This document shows, piece by piece, positions 29,563 to 38,247 of a stretch of DNA of 64,000 nucleotides. The DNA lies in the NCBI GenBank assembly GCA_030388725.1, contig CP128857.1:310001-374000 (forward strand), given 5' to 3'. A program made the position numbers and the translations under genes. A model generated the notes under the pieces. The model was given only the letters and a program-made list of their open reading frames with translations, ran no database searches and was not told where the DNA came from. The stretch comes from Prodigiosinella aquatilis. GTDB taxonomy: Bacteria > Pseudomonadota > Gammaproteobacteria > Enterobacterales > Enterobacteriaceae. The number at the start of each line of letters is the position of its first letter. Position 1 is the first letter of the stretch.

Positions 29563-29883
29563 AGACAAAAGAGTGACCATACTGTGCCTGCAAGGGCGCG
29601 TATATTACGCATTTTTTACGCGATATGAAAGGCCAAACTTTGAGCAATTAAGTGGAATAGATCAATGAAACGAATCTTTTTGTTCCGCTATTTTTTATTT
29701 CCCTTTCCATTACAATTAGTTATACATACATCGTTGTTTTATTGAACAACTAAAGTAAATAAAACATCTGCCATGAATCCGCGCCTGGGCCTGATAGAGA
29801 CTCGATCATGAGGCGATTTGGCCGCTAATCATTCATCGGCAAGGCTATCACGAATAGCTATCAATTCAGTCAGGTTGCCCGAT
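29563..29883. other. non-coding region between prmA and dusB
   Basis: 321 nt without a gene. The dusB-proximal half is the fis promoter and an AT-rich stretch (29640-29770) where Fis, IHF and CRP sites are expected by analogy with E. coli, not placed here. The prmA-proximal part shows no convincing terminator. Confidence 0.6.
29602..29630 (-). promoter_or_regulatory. fis operon promoter
   Basis: On the minus strand TTTCAT (29625-29630), a 17-nt spacer, TAATAT (29602-29607), then ACGCGCCCTTGCAGGCACAGTATGG. The -10 to start region is close to the E. coli fis promoter (GCGTAATATACGCC), which is growth-phase and stringently controlled. Confidence 0.85.
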
Positions 29884-30771
29884 TTATGCGGTTTTTTTAA
29901 CCCCGGTAATTCGGCACCATTCTTCTTTTTCTACCACTGGGTCAAGTTGAAATTTATCCTGATAGGCCGCTGCGACATTAACGGCCTGTGTGGCCAATAT
30001 GCCGGAAAGACCGAGGTATCCTCCAGTCTTTGGCAACTCACTAATCAGCGGGGCCAGTTCGCGCAACGGGCCTGCCAGAATGTTGGCAACGACTACGTCA
30101 GCAGACAAATCTGTGGGTTGATTTTGTGGTAAGTACAACTCCAGACGTTCGGAGACGCCATTACGTTGTGCATTATCCCTACTGGCCTGAATGGCCTGCG
30201 GATCGATATCAATGCCGATGGCACGTGCGGCGCCCAGTTTTAGCGCAGCGATAGCCAGGATGCCGGAACCACAGCCGAAATCGATAACAGTCTTGCCCTG
30301 CAAATCTAACCCGTCTAGCCATTGCAGACATAGTGACGTGGTGGGATGCGTTCCCGTACCAAATGCCAACCCGGGATCGAGCATCACGTTAACGGCGGTA
30401 GGATCGGGAATTTCCCGCCAACTGGGGCAAATCCACAGCCGTTTGCCGAACTGCATCGGGTGGAAATTATCCATCCACTCGCGCTCCCAATCCTTGTCTT
30501 CCAGTTGCTCGATTTTATGTTGAAATCCCGTACCCAGCAGCGGTTCCTGTTCCAGGATAGTGATAACTTCGCTCATATCGGTTTCGGCATCATACAAACC
30601 GGTAACGTCAGTATCGCCCCACAGGCGGGTTTCGCCCGGTAGTGGTTCGAACACGGGGGTATCGTGTGTATCCTGGAATGTAACGGAGACGGCACCGCTT
30701 TCTACCAATGCATCGCCAAGTTGCTCCGCATGTGCACCGGAGGTATTAATTTTCAGTTGAATCCACGGCAT
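29884..30771 (-). CDS. prmA: ribosomal protein L11 methyltransferase PrmA
   Basis: SAM-dependent enzyme that trimethylates ribosomal protein L11. 295 residues from ATG 30771 (293 in E. coli); the start MPWIQLKINTSG matches the family, while a longer frame adds 25 unrelated residues. The SAM site VIDFGCGSGILAIAALKLG is central and the post-I segment VVANILAGPL fits motif IV. It follows panF by 16 nt on the same strand, as in E. coli. Confidence 0.96.
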   Translation of the reverse strand: MPWIQLKINTSGAHAEQLGDALVESGAVSVTFQDTHDTPVFEPLPGETRLWGDTDVTGLYDAETDMSEVITILEQEPLLGTGFQHKIEQLEDKDWEREWMDNFHPMQFGKRLWICPSWREIPDPTAVNVMLDPGLAFGTGTHPTTSLCLQWLDGLDLQGKTVIDFGCGSGILAIAALKLGAARAIGIDIDPQAIQASRDNAQRNGVSERLELYLPQNQPTDLSADVVVANILAGPLRELAPLISELPKTGGYLGLSGILATQAVNVAAAYQDKFQLDPVVEKEEWCRITGVKKTA

Positions 30772-30787
30772 AGCAGCCTCTATAACC

Positions 30788-32239
30788 TTAAAGTGATGAT
30801 GAAGCAATAACCGGCGCTGTATGGTCATGCCCAAACCGGTTACCAATAAGAAATGCCACCAGGCTTAGCAGTAGCGCAGGCACGATAGGGTGGAATCCTG
30901 CCAACTGAATGCCAAGGCTGGCAAGCAAGGTGTAGCAGCTTGCACCGCATATCATGGAGCTCAGTGCGCCAGCTGAGTTGGCTCGTTCCCAGTATAAACC
31001 CAGTACCAGCGGCCACAGGAATACGGCTTCCAGCCCACCGAAAGCCAGCAGGTTCAGCCAGATAATCATCTCTGGTGGATGCCAGGCCGCCAGCAGCAGC
31101 AGCAGGCCAAGAACTGCCGTCACCAGACTGGATATCCGCTTGAGTAACCGTTCGTTGCTGAGTTGATGCGGGTACAGGCCCAGATAAAGATCTTTGATGA
31201 TTGTCGCGGAGGATTGCAAAAGCTGTGCGTTGATGGTGGACATGATTGCCGCCATTGGTGCGGCCAGAAAAATCCCGGCCGCAAACGGGGGTAATATGGT
31301 AATCATCAGTGTTGGGATGACTTGATCCGGAATTTTCAGGTCCGGCAGAATTGCCCGGCCCAACACGCCAGCCAGATGCATGCCCAGCATCAGTATGGCG
31401 ACAATAATCGTGCCTAGCACAATACCACGGTGTACCGCTTTACTATCCTTATAGGAAATACAACGCACGGCAGTATGAGGAAGGCCAACAATACCGAAGC
31501 AGACCAGTACCCAGAAGGACGTCATGAATGTTGGCGTCAGAATATGATTCACCCCTTGAGGTGTAACCAGTTCTGGATTGATATGCCGGAGTGTTTCAAC
31601 TGCCTGGCCAAGTCCTCCGGCGGCTTTAATCACTGCCGCGAGCAGCAGGAAAGTACCCACAAGCATTACCAACCCTTGCATCGCATCATTTAGTACACTG
31701 GCGCGAAATCCGCCAAAGGCGGTGTAGAGGGCAATCGTGATGCCGAAAATCAACAACCCGGTGTCGTAAGGGATCCCGGCAGCCGTTTCCAGCAAACGTG
31801 CTCCACCGATAAACTGTACCGTCATGGCACCGATGAACGCCACCAGCAGACTTAAGCTGGCTATCCACACCAGCAATCGGCTCTGATAGCGGGCATACAA
31901 CATGTCGTTGAGAGTAACCGCATTATAGCGCCGGGCCAGAATAGCGAATTTCTTGCCCAGAATGCCTAATGACAGCCATATCGCAGGCAATTGGATCATC
32001 GACAGCAGCACCCAACCCAGCCCGTATTTATAGGCAGCGCCGGGACCACCTATAAAAGAACTGGCACTGACATAAGTGGCCGTCAATGTCATGGCCAGCA
32101 CGAAACCGCCCATGGATCGGTTGCCGAGAAAATATTCGGTCAGGAAACTGCCTTGCTGGCGACGGCGGTAGGCGTAAACCGACAAACCAAAAACCAACAG
32201 TAAATAAGTGATCAGCGGCAGGATAACTTCACTCTGCAT
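30788..32239 (-). CDS. panF: sodium/pantothenate symporter PanF
   Basis: SSS-family inner-membrane symporter importing pantothenate, the coenzyme A precursor, with Na+. 483 residues from ATG 32239, with about 12-13 membrane segments. Family landmarks: GNRSMGGFVLAMTLTATYVSASSFIGG near residue 40 and APMAAIMSTINAQLLQSS. GGAGG lies 6-7 nt before this ATG; another ATG is one codon upstream. Overlaps the yhdT end by 11 nt, so coupled. Confidence 0.95.
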   Translation of the reverse strand: MQSEVILPLITYLLLVFGLSVYAYRRRQQGSFLTEYFLGNRSMGGFVLAMTLTATYVSASSFIGGPGAAYKYGLGWVLLSMIQLPAIWLSLGILGKKFAILARRYNAVTLNDMLYARYQSRLLVWIASLSLLVAFIGAMTVQFIGGARLLETAAGIPYDTGLLIFGITIALYTAFGGFRASVLNDAMQGLVMLVGTFLLLAAVIKAAGGLGQAVETLRHINPELVTPQGVNHILTPTFMTSFWVLVCFGIVGLPHTAVRCISYKDSKAVHRGIVLGTIIVAILMLGMHLAGVLGRAILPDLKIPDQVIPTLMITILPPFAAGIFLAAPMAAIMSTINAQLLQSSATIIKDLYLGLYPHQLSNERLLKRISSLVTAVLGLLLLLAAWHPPEMIIWLNLLAFGGLEAVFLWPLVLGLYWERANSAGALSSMICGASCYTLLASLGIQLAGFHPIVPALLLSLVAFLIGNRFGHDHTAPVIASSSL

Positions 32240-32471
32240 CATGATCCTCCAATGCTATATCACGAAAGACAAAGTGAACCATTAACCAGCACAATACGAT
32301 AAAAAGGAGAGGTAACCACAGACAAGCCAGCTCAAACCAGTGGGGTAATCCGGTGATCCCAGGGGCGTTATCAGGCAGATAGGCAGTTAAAATCCAGGCG
32401 AGCAAATATGCCAGCGTTAGGCCCAGCGCCCAGCGGGCTTCCCGGTGTGCCTGAAGAAAACGTTTATCCAT
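32229..32471 (-). CDS. yhdT: YhdT family membrane protein (DUF997)
   Basis: 80 residues from ATG 32471 (MDKRFLQAHREARWALGL), the E. coli length; the longer open frame adds 26 unrelated residues. Two membrane segments (about 14-36 and 47-69) and an acidic tail. Small partner-like protein always found before panF; this pairing of a small two-helix protein with an SSS symporter suggests a role with PanF, but this is inference. Confidence 0.92.
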   Translation of the reverse strand: MDKRFLQAHREARWALGLTLAYLLAWILTAYLPDNAPGITGLPHWFELACLWLPLLFIVLCWLMVHFVFRDIALEDHDAE

Positions 32472-32624
32472 TTTTTCCCCAAAGCCAGTAGGCAGTATAG
32501 ATGTCACAAAACAGAGGATTTTACGGTATGTGGGCCAATTGCCTAGCACTAAAAATAAAAAGGCTGGTTTCAGTGAGTGTTCATTTCATCGTTTTTTGAT
32601 GATCGACAAAATGTTATCGATATT

Positions 32625-32658
32625 AAAATGGGCTCTCGCAGATACGAGAACCCATTTT
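32625..32658. terminator. terminator downstream of accC
   Basis: Inverted repeat AAAATGGG-C-TCTCG-CAGATA-CGAGA-A-CCCATTTT, flanked by A/T on both sides, about 100 nt after the accC stop. It should end the aroQ-accBC transcript. The rest of the 285-nt gap shows nothing else I can name. Confidence 0.75.
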
Positions 32659-32756
32659 GAATTAAGGTATTAATTGTCCAGGGATCCTGGCTTTCGCCAG
32701 CATGAACGACTATTACCCCGATGTTAGAGGCCGTTTTGATTACTCGAGACAAAAAA

Positions 32757-34100
32757 TCATTGCAGGCCGAGTTTTTTCTCCAGATAGTGGATGTTGGTAC
32801 CACCATGCTGGAAGTTTTCGTCACTCATGATTTTCATCTGTAGGTCGATGTTGGTTTTAATGCCATCAATGATCAGTTCAGCCAGTGCGTTACGCATACG
32901 AGCCAGCGCCACATCGCGATTCTCACCGTAAGTGATCAGTTTGCCAATCATGGAATCGTAATACGGCGGTACGGTATAACCGGCATAAATGTGCGATTCC
33001 CAACGTACCCCAAAGCCACCCGGCGCATGAAAACGAGTGATTTGCCCAGGACTTGGCAGGAACGTTATCGGGTCTTCGGCGTTGATACGGCATTCTATCG
33101 CATGACCGCGCACGGTTACTTCTTCTTGCTTGATAGAGAGGGGTTGACCTGCGGCAATACGTAACTGCTCTTTGATCAGGTCTACGCCGGTAATCATTTC
33201 AGTTACCGGATGTTCTACCTGAATACGGGTGTTCATTTCGATAAAGTAGAACTCACCGTTTTCATACAGGAACTCAAATGTACCTGCACCACGGTAGTTG
33301 ATATCGACACAGGCTTTGGAGCAGCGTTCGCCAATGTAACGGCGCAAGTCATTGGTGATGCCTGGTGCCGGTGCTTCTTCCACCACTTTCTGGTGACGGC
33401 GCTGCATGGAGCAATCACGTTCTGCCAGATAGATGGCGCTACCCTGACCATCAGCCAATACCTGAATTTCCACGTGTCGTGGGTTTTCCAGATATTTCTC
33501 CATATAAACTATATCGTTGTTGAACGCCGCTTTTGCTTCGGCACGAGTCATGGATATGGACTGAGCCAGGTCTTTGTCGCTGCGAACCACGCGCATCCCA
33601 CGGCCGCCACCGCCGCCAGAGGCTTTGATGATGACTGGATAGCCAATGCGTTTTGCCACCGCACGGTTTTTATCCATATCGTCACCCAGCGGGCCGTCAG
33701 AGCCGGGCACACAAGGTACGCCTGCTTTCTTCATGGCACTGATCGCTGAAACCTTATCCCCCATCAGACGGATGGTATCAGCGCGTGGGCCGATGAAAAT
33801 AAAACCAGAACGTTCAACTTGTTCGGCAAAATTGGCATTTTCCGATAAAAATCCATAACCGGGGTGGATTGCCACCGCGCCGGTAATCTCGGCCGCAGAA
33901 ATGATCGCCGGGATATTCAGGTAACTTTTATTGGACGGAGCGGGGCCGATACATACGCTTTCGTCCGCCAGTAATACATGTTTCAAGTCGCGATCCGCGG
34001 TGGAGTGAACGGCAACAGTTTTGATGCCCAACTCTTTACAGGCGCGTAAGATACGCAACGCGATCTCTCCGCGGTTAGCGATAACGATTTTATCTAGCAT
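32757..34100 (-). CDS. accC: biotin carboxylase AccC
   Basis: ATP-grasp subunit of acetyl-CoA carboxylase that carboxylates biotin on AccB, the first step of fatty-acid synthesis. 447 residues (449 in E. coli). Starts MLDKIVIANRGEIALRILRA; glycine-rich ATP loop KASGGGGGRGM near residue 159; EMNTRIQVEHPVTE near 288. Follows accB by 11 nt. Confidence 0.98.
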   Translation of the reverse strand: MLDKIVIANRGEIALRILRACKELGIKTVAVHSTADRDLKHVLLADESVCIGPAPSNKSYLNIPAIISAAEITGAVAIHPGYGFLSENANFAEQVERSGFIFIGPRADTIRLMGDKVSAISAMKKAGVPCVPGSDGPLGDDMDKNRAVAKRIGYPVIIKASGGGGGRGMRVVRSDKDLAQSISMTRAEAKAAFNNDIVYMEKYLENPRHVEIQVLADGQGSAIYLAERDCSMQRRHQKVVEEAPAPGITNDLRRYIGERCSKACVDINYRGAGTFEFLYENGEFYFIEMNTRIQVEHPVTEMITGVDLIKEQLRIAAGQPLSIKQEEVTVRGHAIECRINAEDPITFLPSPGQITRFHAPGGFGVRWESHIYAGYTVPPYYDSMIGKLITYGENRDVALARMRNALAELIIDGIKTNIDLQMKIMSDENFQHGGTNIHYLEKKLGLQ

Positions 34101-34111
34101 GGTAAGCCTCG

Positions 34112-34570
34112 TTATTCGATGACAACCAGTGGCTCGTCAAATTCAACCGGTTGGCCGTTATCGATCAGGATGGCTTTCACCACACCTGCTTTATCAGCTT
34201 CGATGGGATTCATCATTTTCATGGCTTCAACGATGCACAGTGTGTCACCGACATTCACTTGCTGGCCAATTTCTACAAACGGTTTGGCATCTGGGCTTGG
34301 TGTACGGTAGAAGGTACCTACCATCGGTGAGCGTACGATGTGTCCGGCAATCGTAGCGGGAGCCGCGGCGGCCGCTTCGAGCGCAGGTGCTGCAATGGCG
34401 GCTGGCTGCTGTTGCAGCATGGGAGCATATGCCTGTTGCATTACCGGGAAGCTGGATGTTGCTGGGATACGACTGATGCGCACTGACTCTTCACCTTCGG
34501 AAATTTCCAGCTCGGAGATGCCAGATTCTTCAACCAGTTCGATCAGTTTTTTGATTTTACGAATATCCAT
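34112..34570 (-). CDS. accB: biotin carboxyl carrier protein AccB
   Basis: Carries the biotin of acetyl-CoA carboxylase. 152 residues: a folded N-terminus (MDIRKIKKLIELVEESGISELEI), an Ala/Pro/Gln-rich linker (about 36-75) and the biotinyl domain with the lysine at 118 in EAMKMMNP. The linker is slightly shorter than in E. coli (156 aa). In E. coli AccB represses its own operon; the leader here lies between aroQ and accB and is only 21 nt, so most expression probably starts before aroQ. Confidence 0.98.
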   Translation of the reverse strand: MDIRKIKKLIELVEESGISELEISEGEESVRISRIPATSSFPVMQQAYAPMLQQQPAAIAAPALEAAAAAPATIAGHIVRSPMVGTFYRTPSPDAKPFVEIGQQVNVGDTLCIVEAMKMMNPIEADKAGVVKAILIDNGQPVEFDEPLVVIE

Positions 34571-34591
34571 GAATGTGGTTCCGTACTCTTG

Positions 34592-35044
34592 TTAATTGGA
34601 GGTTGACAAGCGTTTTACCGCTGTCTGTAAAGCATAGCTATAACCATCTGCCCCAAGACCACATATCACGCCTACAGCAATATCAGAAAGGTAGGAGTGA
34701 TGGCGGAAAGATTCACATGCATGCACGTTGGTCAGATGAATTTCAATAAACGGGATAGCTACCGCTAACAATGCATCCCGCAGCGCTACACTGGTGTGAG
34801 TAAAGGCTGCCGGGTTGATCAGAATGAAATCCGTTTTCCCTCTGGCCTGATGAATACGGTCAATCAACTCATGTTCTGCATTGGATTGCAGATGAGAAAG
34901 TTGAGCGTCCAGTGCCAGTGCTTCCTTTCCTAGTTGGTTAACGATTTCCGCTAACGTTGTATGCCCGTACTTATCTGGCTCGCGGGTGCCCAGCAGGTTC
35001 AGGTTTGGACCGTTCAAAAGCAAAATGTGGAACTTGTCTGCCAT
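34592..35044 (-). CDS. aroQ: type II 3-dehydroquinate dehydratase AroQ
   Basis: Dehydrates 3-dehydroquinate in the shikimate pathway. 150 residues from ATG 35044. Catalytic Arg21 and Tyr26 are in LLGTREPDKYG; INPAAFTHTSVALRDAL and IEIHLTNVHA complete the substrate site. E. coli K-12 uses the unrelated type I enzyme (AroD); the type II gene directly upstream of accBC is common in other enterobacteria and gammaproteobacteria. Gap to accB is 21 nt, so one operon. An open frame of 13 more residues upstream is unlikely to be used. Confidence 0.96.
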   Translation of the reverse strand: MADKFHILLLNGPNLNLLGTREPDKYGHTTLAEIVNQLGKEALALDAQLSHLQSNAEHELIDRIHQARGKTDFILINPAAFTHTSVALRDALLAVAIPFIEIHLTNVHACESFRHHSYLSDIAVGVICGLGADGYSYALQTAVKRLSTSN

Positions 35045-35284
35045 TGTGCTGCTATCTCCCGCGATTATCTCAGTGTCGCACAAAATAACGCGAAGCTATC
35101 CGTTTGTCACCCTTTGGTGAAGTAAAAGGTTAGGTTTAACGAAGTAAAGGTGGACATTATAGCCATATCGTAGCAATTGGCAGCTAAATACTGGTCTTAT
35201 CTGCGGAGATATCAGACCTGTTACCACACAACGGCTCAGCAGGATGCGGGGATATCAGTTTGGAAATTGGTGCATTATGTATGA

Positions 35285-35884
35285 TTAACGCCCCCATTTC
35301 TGGAGCTTTTTGTAGCGAAAAAGCAATAAAATGACCGCAATGAAGGCATAAATTATTGGCTGCGGTGACAGAGATTTTACTGACCAAAGATAGTGAATTG
35401 GTGCCAGGATGGCGACCAAATAAATGAAGTTGTGCAATTTTTGCCAGCGCGATCCCAGTTTTCTCTGTGATGATTGAGTGGAGGTCAACGTTAATGCAAA
35501 CAGCACCAGCCAACTCACCATGCCCAAGGTAAGATAAGGTCGCGAAATAATCTCATTTCCCAGTAAATTCAGATGAGTTATTCCCAATTCGAATAAAGCG
35601 TAACTGAGTAAATGGAATGTTGCCCAGGCAAAACACCATAATCCTAGTAAGCGACGGCAGCGTATCAGTAACGGTTGTTTGGCGTAACGGGCCAGTGGGG
35701 TCACCACCAGCGTAGCCAGTAATAGTTTCAGCGCCATCCTACCCGTAAAATGCTGGATATCTTTTGCCGGATCAGCGCTGAACGCGCCTTGATTGACAGC
35801 GATAATCAGCCATATGAGCGGCAAAAACGCTGCCAGATGAAGTACAACTTTTAATAAGCGAATCTGCTTTGCGGTTAAGCGCAT
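35285..35884 (-). CDS. msrQ: haem-binding membrane subunit MsrQ of periplasmic methionine sulfoxide reductase
   Basis: Inner-membrane b-type cytochrome that passes electrons from the quinone pool or flavin to MsrP. 199 residues with six membrane segments of the ferric-reductase-like fold; conserved histidines appear in QHFTGRMAL, ATFHLLSY and APIHYLWS. The ATG follows the msrP stop with no gap (TAAATG), so translation is coupled. The 240 nt downstream before aroQ hold one hairpin (35190-35217) without a T run. Confidence 0.95.
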   Translation of the reverse strand: MRLTAKQIRLLKVVLHLAAFLPLIWLIIAVNQGAFSADPAKDIQHFTGRMALKLLLATLVVTPLARYAKQPLLIRCRRLLGLWCFAWATFHLLSYALFELGITHLNLLGNEIISRPYLTLGMVSWLVLFALTLTSTQSSQRKLGSRWQKLHNFIYLVAILAPIHYLWSVKSLSPQPIIYAFIAVILLLFRYKKLQKWGR

Positions 35885-36886
35885 TTAAAAGTTTCTCCGG
35901 AGATCTAGCCCCTGATATAAAGATGCCACCTGGTCAGCGTAGCCGTTAAATAACAGGGTAGGTTGCCGCTGTACATCCAGTAGTCCGCCTGATCCAATAA
36001 CTCGCTCGGTTGCCTGTGACCAGCGTGGATGGTCGACATGCGGGTTCACATTGGCGTAAAAACCATATTCATTCGGTGCAGCCAGATTCCAGGTATTGGG
36101 TGGCTGTTCCTTCGTTAAGCGGATGTGCACAATGGATTTAATGTTTTTAAAGCCATATTTCCACGGGGTAACCAATCGTATTGGTGCTCCGTTTTGTGGC
36201 GGGAGTGTTTTACCATAAACACCGACGGACAGTAGCGTCAGTGGATGCATAGCTTCATCCAGCCGTAACCCTTCCACATACGGATAATCCAGTCCACCAC
36301 CGACGAAACGATCTTTCTGTCCGGGCATTTGATCGGGATCATATAGTGTCTGGAAGGCGACATAGCGGGCGCTGCTGGTCGGTTCTGCAAGCTTAATCAA
36401 CTTTGACAGTTCAAAACCGACCCAAGGGATGACCATCGACCAGGCCTCAACGCAGCGGAAGCGGTAAATCCGTTCCTCCAAAGCAAAACGCCGAAGGATG
36501 TCGTCAACATCTAGTGTTATCGGTTTTGCGACTTCACCATCAATCTGTACTTTCCAGCCTTCGGTTTTTAATCCGCCAGCCTTGGCGACCGGGTCTGCTT
36601 TATCCATGCCAAATTCATAAAAGTTATTATAGCCGGTGACCTTATCTTCTGGCGTAAGTGTCAATTGAGGATGCCATTTGGCTGGTTGGCTGAATGACAA
36701 TGGTTTCCTGGGTGGTGCTGGTGGTTGATCTTTACCTTTAAACCAGGACAACAGATCGGCTTTGGCACTGAGTGGAAGGCTTAGTGTCGCGGCAGTAATA
36801 CCAAGGGCTTTCAGTACGGTACGACGCTGGAGAAAAAGTGACTCAGGGGTAACGTCGGCTTCTGTTAATTTGCGATGTTTATGCAT
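35885..36886 (-). CDS. msrP: periplasmic methionine sulfoxide reductase catalytic subunit MsrP
   Basis: Molybdopterin enzyme that reduces methionine sulfoxide in periplasmic proteins, protecting them from HOCl and similar oxidants. 333 residues. A twin-arginine signal (LQRRTVLKALG, Arg21-Arg22) with a following hydrophobic stretch predicts Tat export with the cofactor bound. Cys145 in RFRCVEAWSM is the Mo ligand of the sulfite-oxidase fold. Pairs with msrQ. In E. coli hiuH-yedYZ sits elsewhere under MsrRS; here it stands between acuI and aroQ. Confidence 0.96.
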   Translation of the reverse strand: MHKHRKLTEADVTPESLFLQRRTVLKALGITAATLSLPLSAKADLLSWFKGKDQPPAPPRKPLSFSQPAKWHPQLTLTPEDKVTGYNNFYEFGMDKADPVAKAGGLKTEGWKVQIDGEVAKPITLDVDDILRRFALEERIYRFRCVEAWSMVIPWVGFELSKLIKLAEPTSSARYVAFQTLYDPDQMPGQKDRFVGGGLDYPYVEGLRLDEAMHPLTLLSVGVYGKTLPPQNGAPIRLVTPWKYGFKNIKSIVHIRLTKEQPPNTWNLAAPNEYGFYANVNPHVDHPRWSQATERVIGSGGLLDVQRQPTLLFNGYADQVASLYQGLDLRRNF

Positions 36887-37105
36887 GGCGAACTCCCGGT
36901 TTTTTCATTTAATGCAGGGTAATTCAGCTTATTATTCATTCAAGTATGCGGGAAAAAGTGCGGTAGGGAAAATCATCTTTTTTACTGGATATTACGGTGG
37001 GTTTGGCGTTGTTATTATCTGCTGTGAATGACATATCAAGCTGGATTAACCAGCCTGATATTAGCAAAAATCTAGCTAAAAGCGGTCAACGGTCATCATG
37101 AGTGA

Positions 37106-38089
37106 TCACGGTTTTCCTATCCGGACCACTATTCGGCCGGTAACCCGGTTCTCCAACAAGGCGGATGCGGTTTCTGATACCTGTTCTAATGTGATTTCCT
37201 GCGTAACCTGTTCATAAAATGAGGCTGGTAACAGCGTGGCCAATCGTTGCCAGGCTTGCTGACGACGAGGTAGCGGAGCCATGACAGAATCCACGCCTTG
37301 TAGACGGACGTTACGCAAAATAAAAGGCATCACCGTGGTGGGCAAGGCTATACCGCCAGCCAGACCACAGGCGGCAATGGTAGCGTTATAATCCATTTGT
37401 GCCAGAAGGGTGGCCAGAACTTTATTCCCAACCGTATCAATCGCCCCCGCCCAGCGCTGTTTTTCCAGCGGACGGGCATCACCAGTAAATTCGTTGCGAT
37501 CCAGCACCTGTTTCGCTCCTAATCGGTGCAGATAGTCGGTATTATCGGCGCGGCCGCTGATCGCTGTAACCTGGTAACCCAGAGCGGCCAGTAACGCCAC
37601 CGCGGTACTGCCTACACCACCGCTGGCGCCGGTTACCACGACCTCTCCACATTCTGGTGTAATACCGCCATCTTCTAATGCCATGATGCAAAGCATTGCC
37701 GTCAAGCCAGCGGTACCGATAATCATTGCCTGACGAGATGTTAATCCTTCTGGCAGCGTGACCAGCCAGTCTCCTTTCACCCGGGCTTGTTCTGCCAGAC
37801 CGCCCCAATGGTTTTCACCCACACCCCAGCCTGTCAGAATGACGGGCTGGCCTACTATAATATCCGGCGTTTCACTCTGGCTCACTGTCCCGGCGAAATC
37901 GATGCCGGGGACCATCGGAAATTGGCGAATGACTTTCCCTTTGCCGGTAATAGCCAGCGCGTCCTTATAGTTAATTCCAGACCATTCCACATCTACCGTT
38001 ACGTTACCGTCAGGGAGTTGTTCCTGGCTGATATCCTGAATATTGGACAGGAGACGCCCATTTTGTTGTTCGAGAACCAAGGCCTGCAT
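37106..38089 (-). CDS. acuI: acrylyl-CoA reductase / quinone oxidoreductase family protein AcuI (YhdH)
   Basis: NADPH-dependent medium-chain reductase; E. coli YhdH reduces acryloyl-CoA to propionyl-CoA. 327 residues. Landmarks: WSGINYKDALAITGKGKV near the N-terminus, the Rossmann motif VVTGASGGVGSTAVALLAALG near 155-175, and CGLAGGIALPTTVMPFILRNVRLQGVDS. No zinc-binding cysteine set, as expected for the quinone oxidoreductase branch. Divergent from csrD, 158-nt gap, the same arrangement as in E. coli. Confidence 0.93.
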   Translation of the reverse strand: MQALVLEQQNGRLLSNIQDISQEQLPDGNVTVDVEWSGINYKDALAITGKGKVIRQFPMVPGIDFAGTVSQSETPDIIVGQPVILTGWGVGENHWGGLAEQARVKGDWLVTLPEGLTSRQAMIIGTAGLTAMLCIMALEDGGITPECGEVVVTGASGGVGSTAVALLAALGYQVTAISGRADNTDYLHRLGAKQVLDRNEFTGDARPLEKQRWAGAIDTVGNKVLATLLAQMDYNATIAACGLAGGIALPTTVMPFILRNVRLQGVDSVMAPLPRRQQAWQRLATLLPASFYEQVTQEITLEQVSETASALLENRVTGRIVVRIGKP

Positions 38090-38247
38090 GAAAATCCTCC
38101 ATCAGAGAGACAAAAATTAGAGCGAAATAATTTAATGACTATATTTGTAACAGGTAATATTAGAACTGATAAGCCGCAAAGAATACAGATAGAGTACATA
38201 ATTAAGCATTATTGAAATATTCGAAAAGCGGGGGTTAAAACGCAGGG

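Noticed and set aside
32570..32824. Minus-strand frame of 84 codons after accC
   Set aside because: It runs through the accC terminator hairpin and overlaps the accC end in another frame; no family resemblance.
35190..35217. Hairpin GGTCTTATCT-GCGG-AGATATCAGACC between msrQ and aroQ
   Set aside because: Good stem but no T run on either strand, so not called as a terminator; could be a chance palindrome or a protein site.
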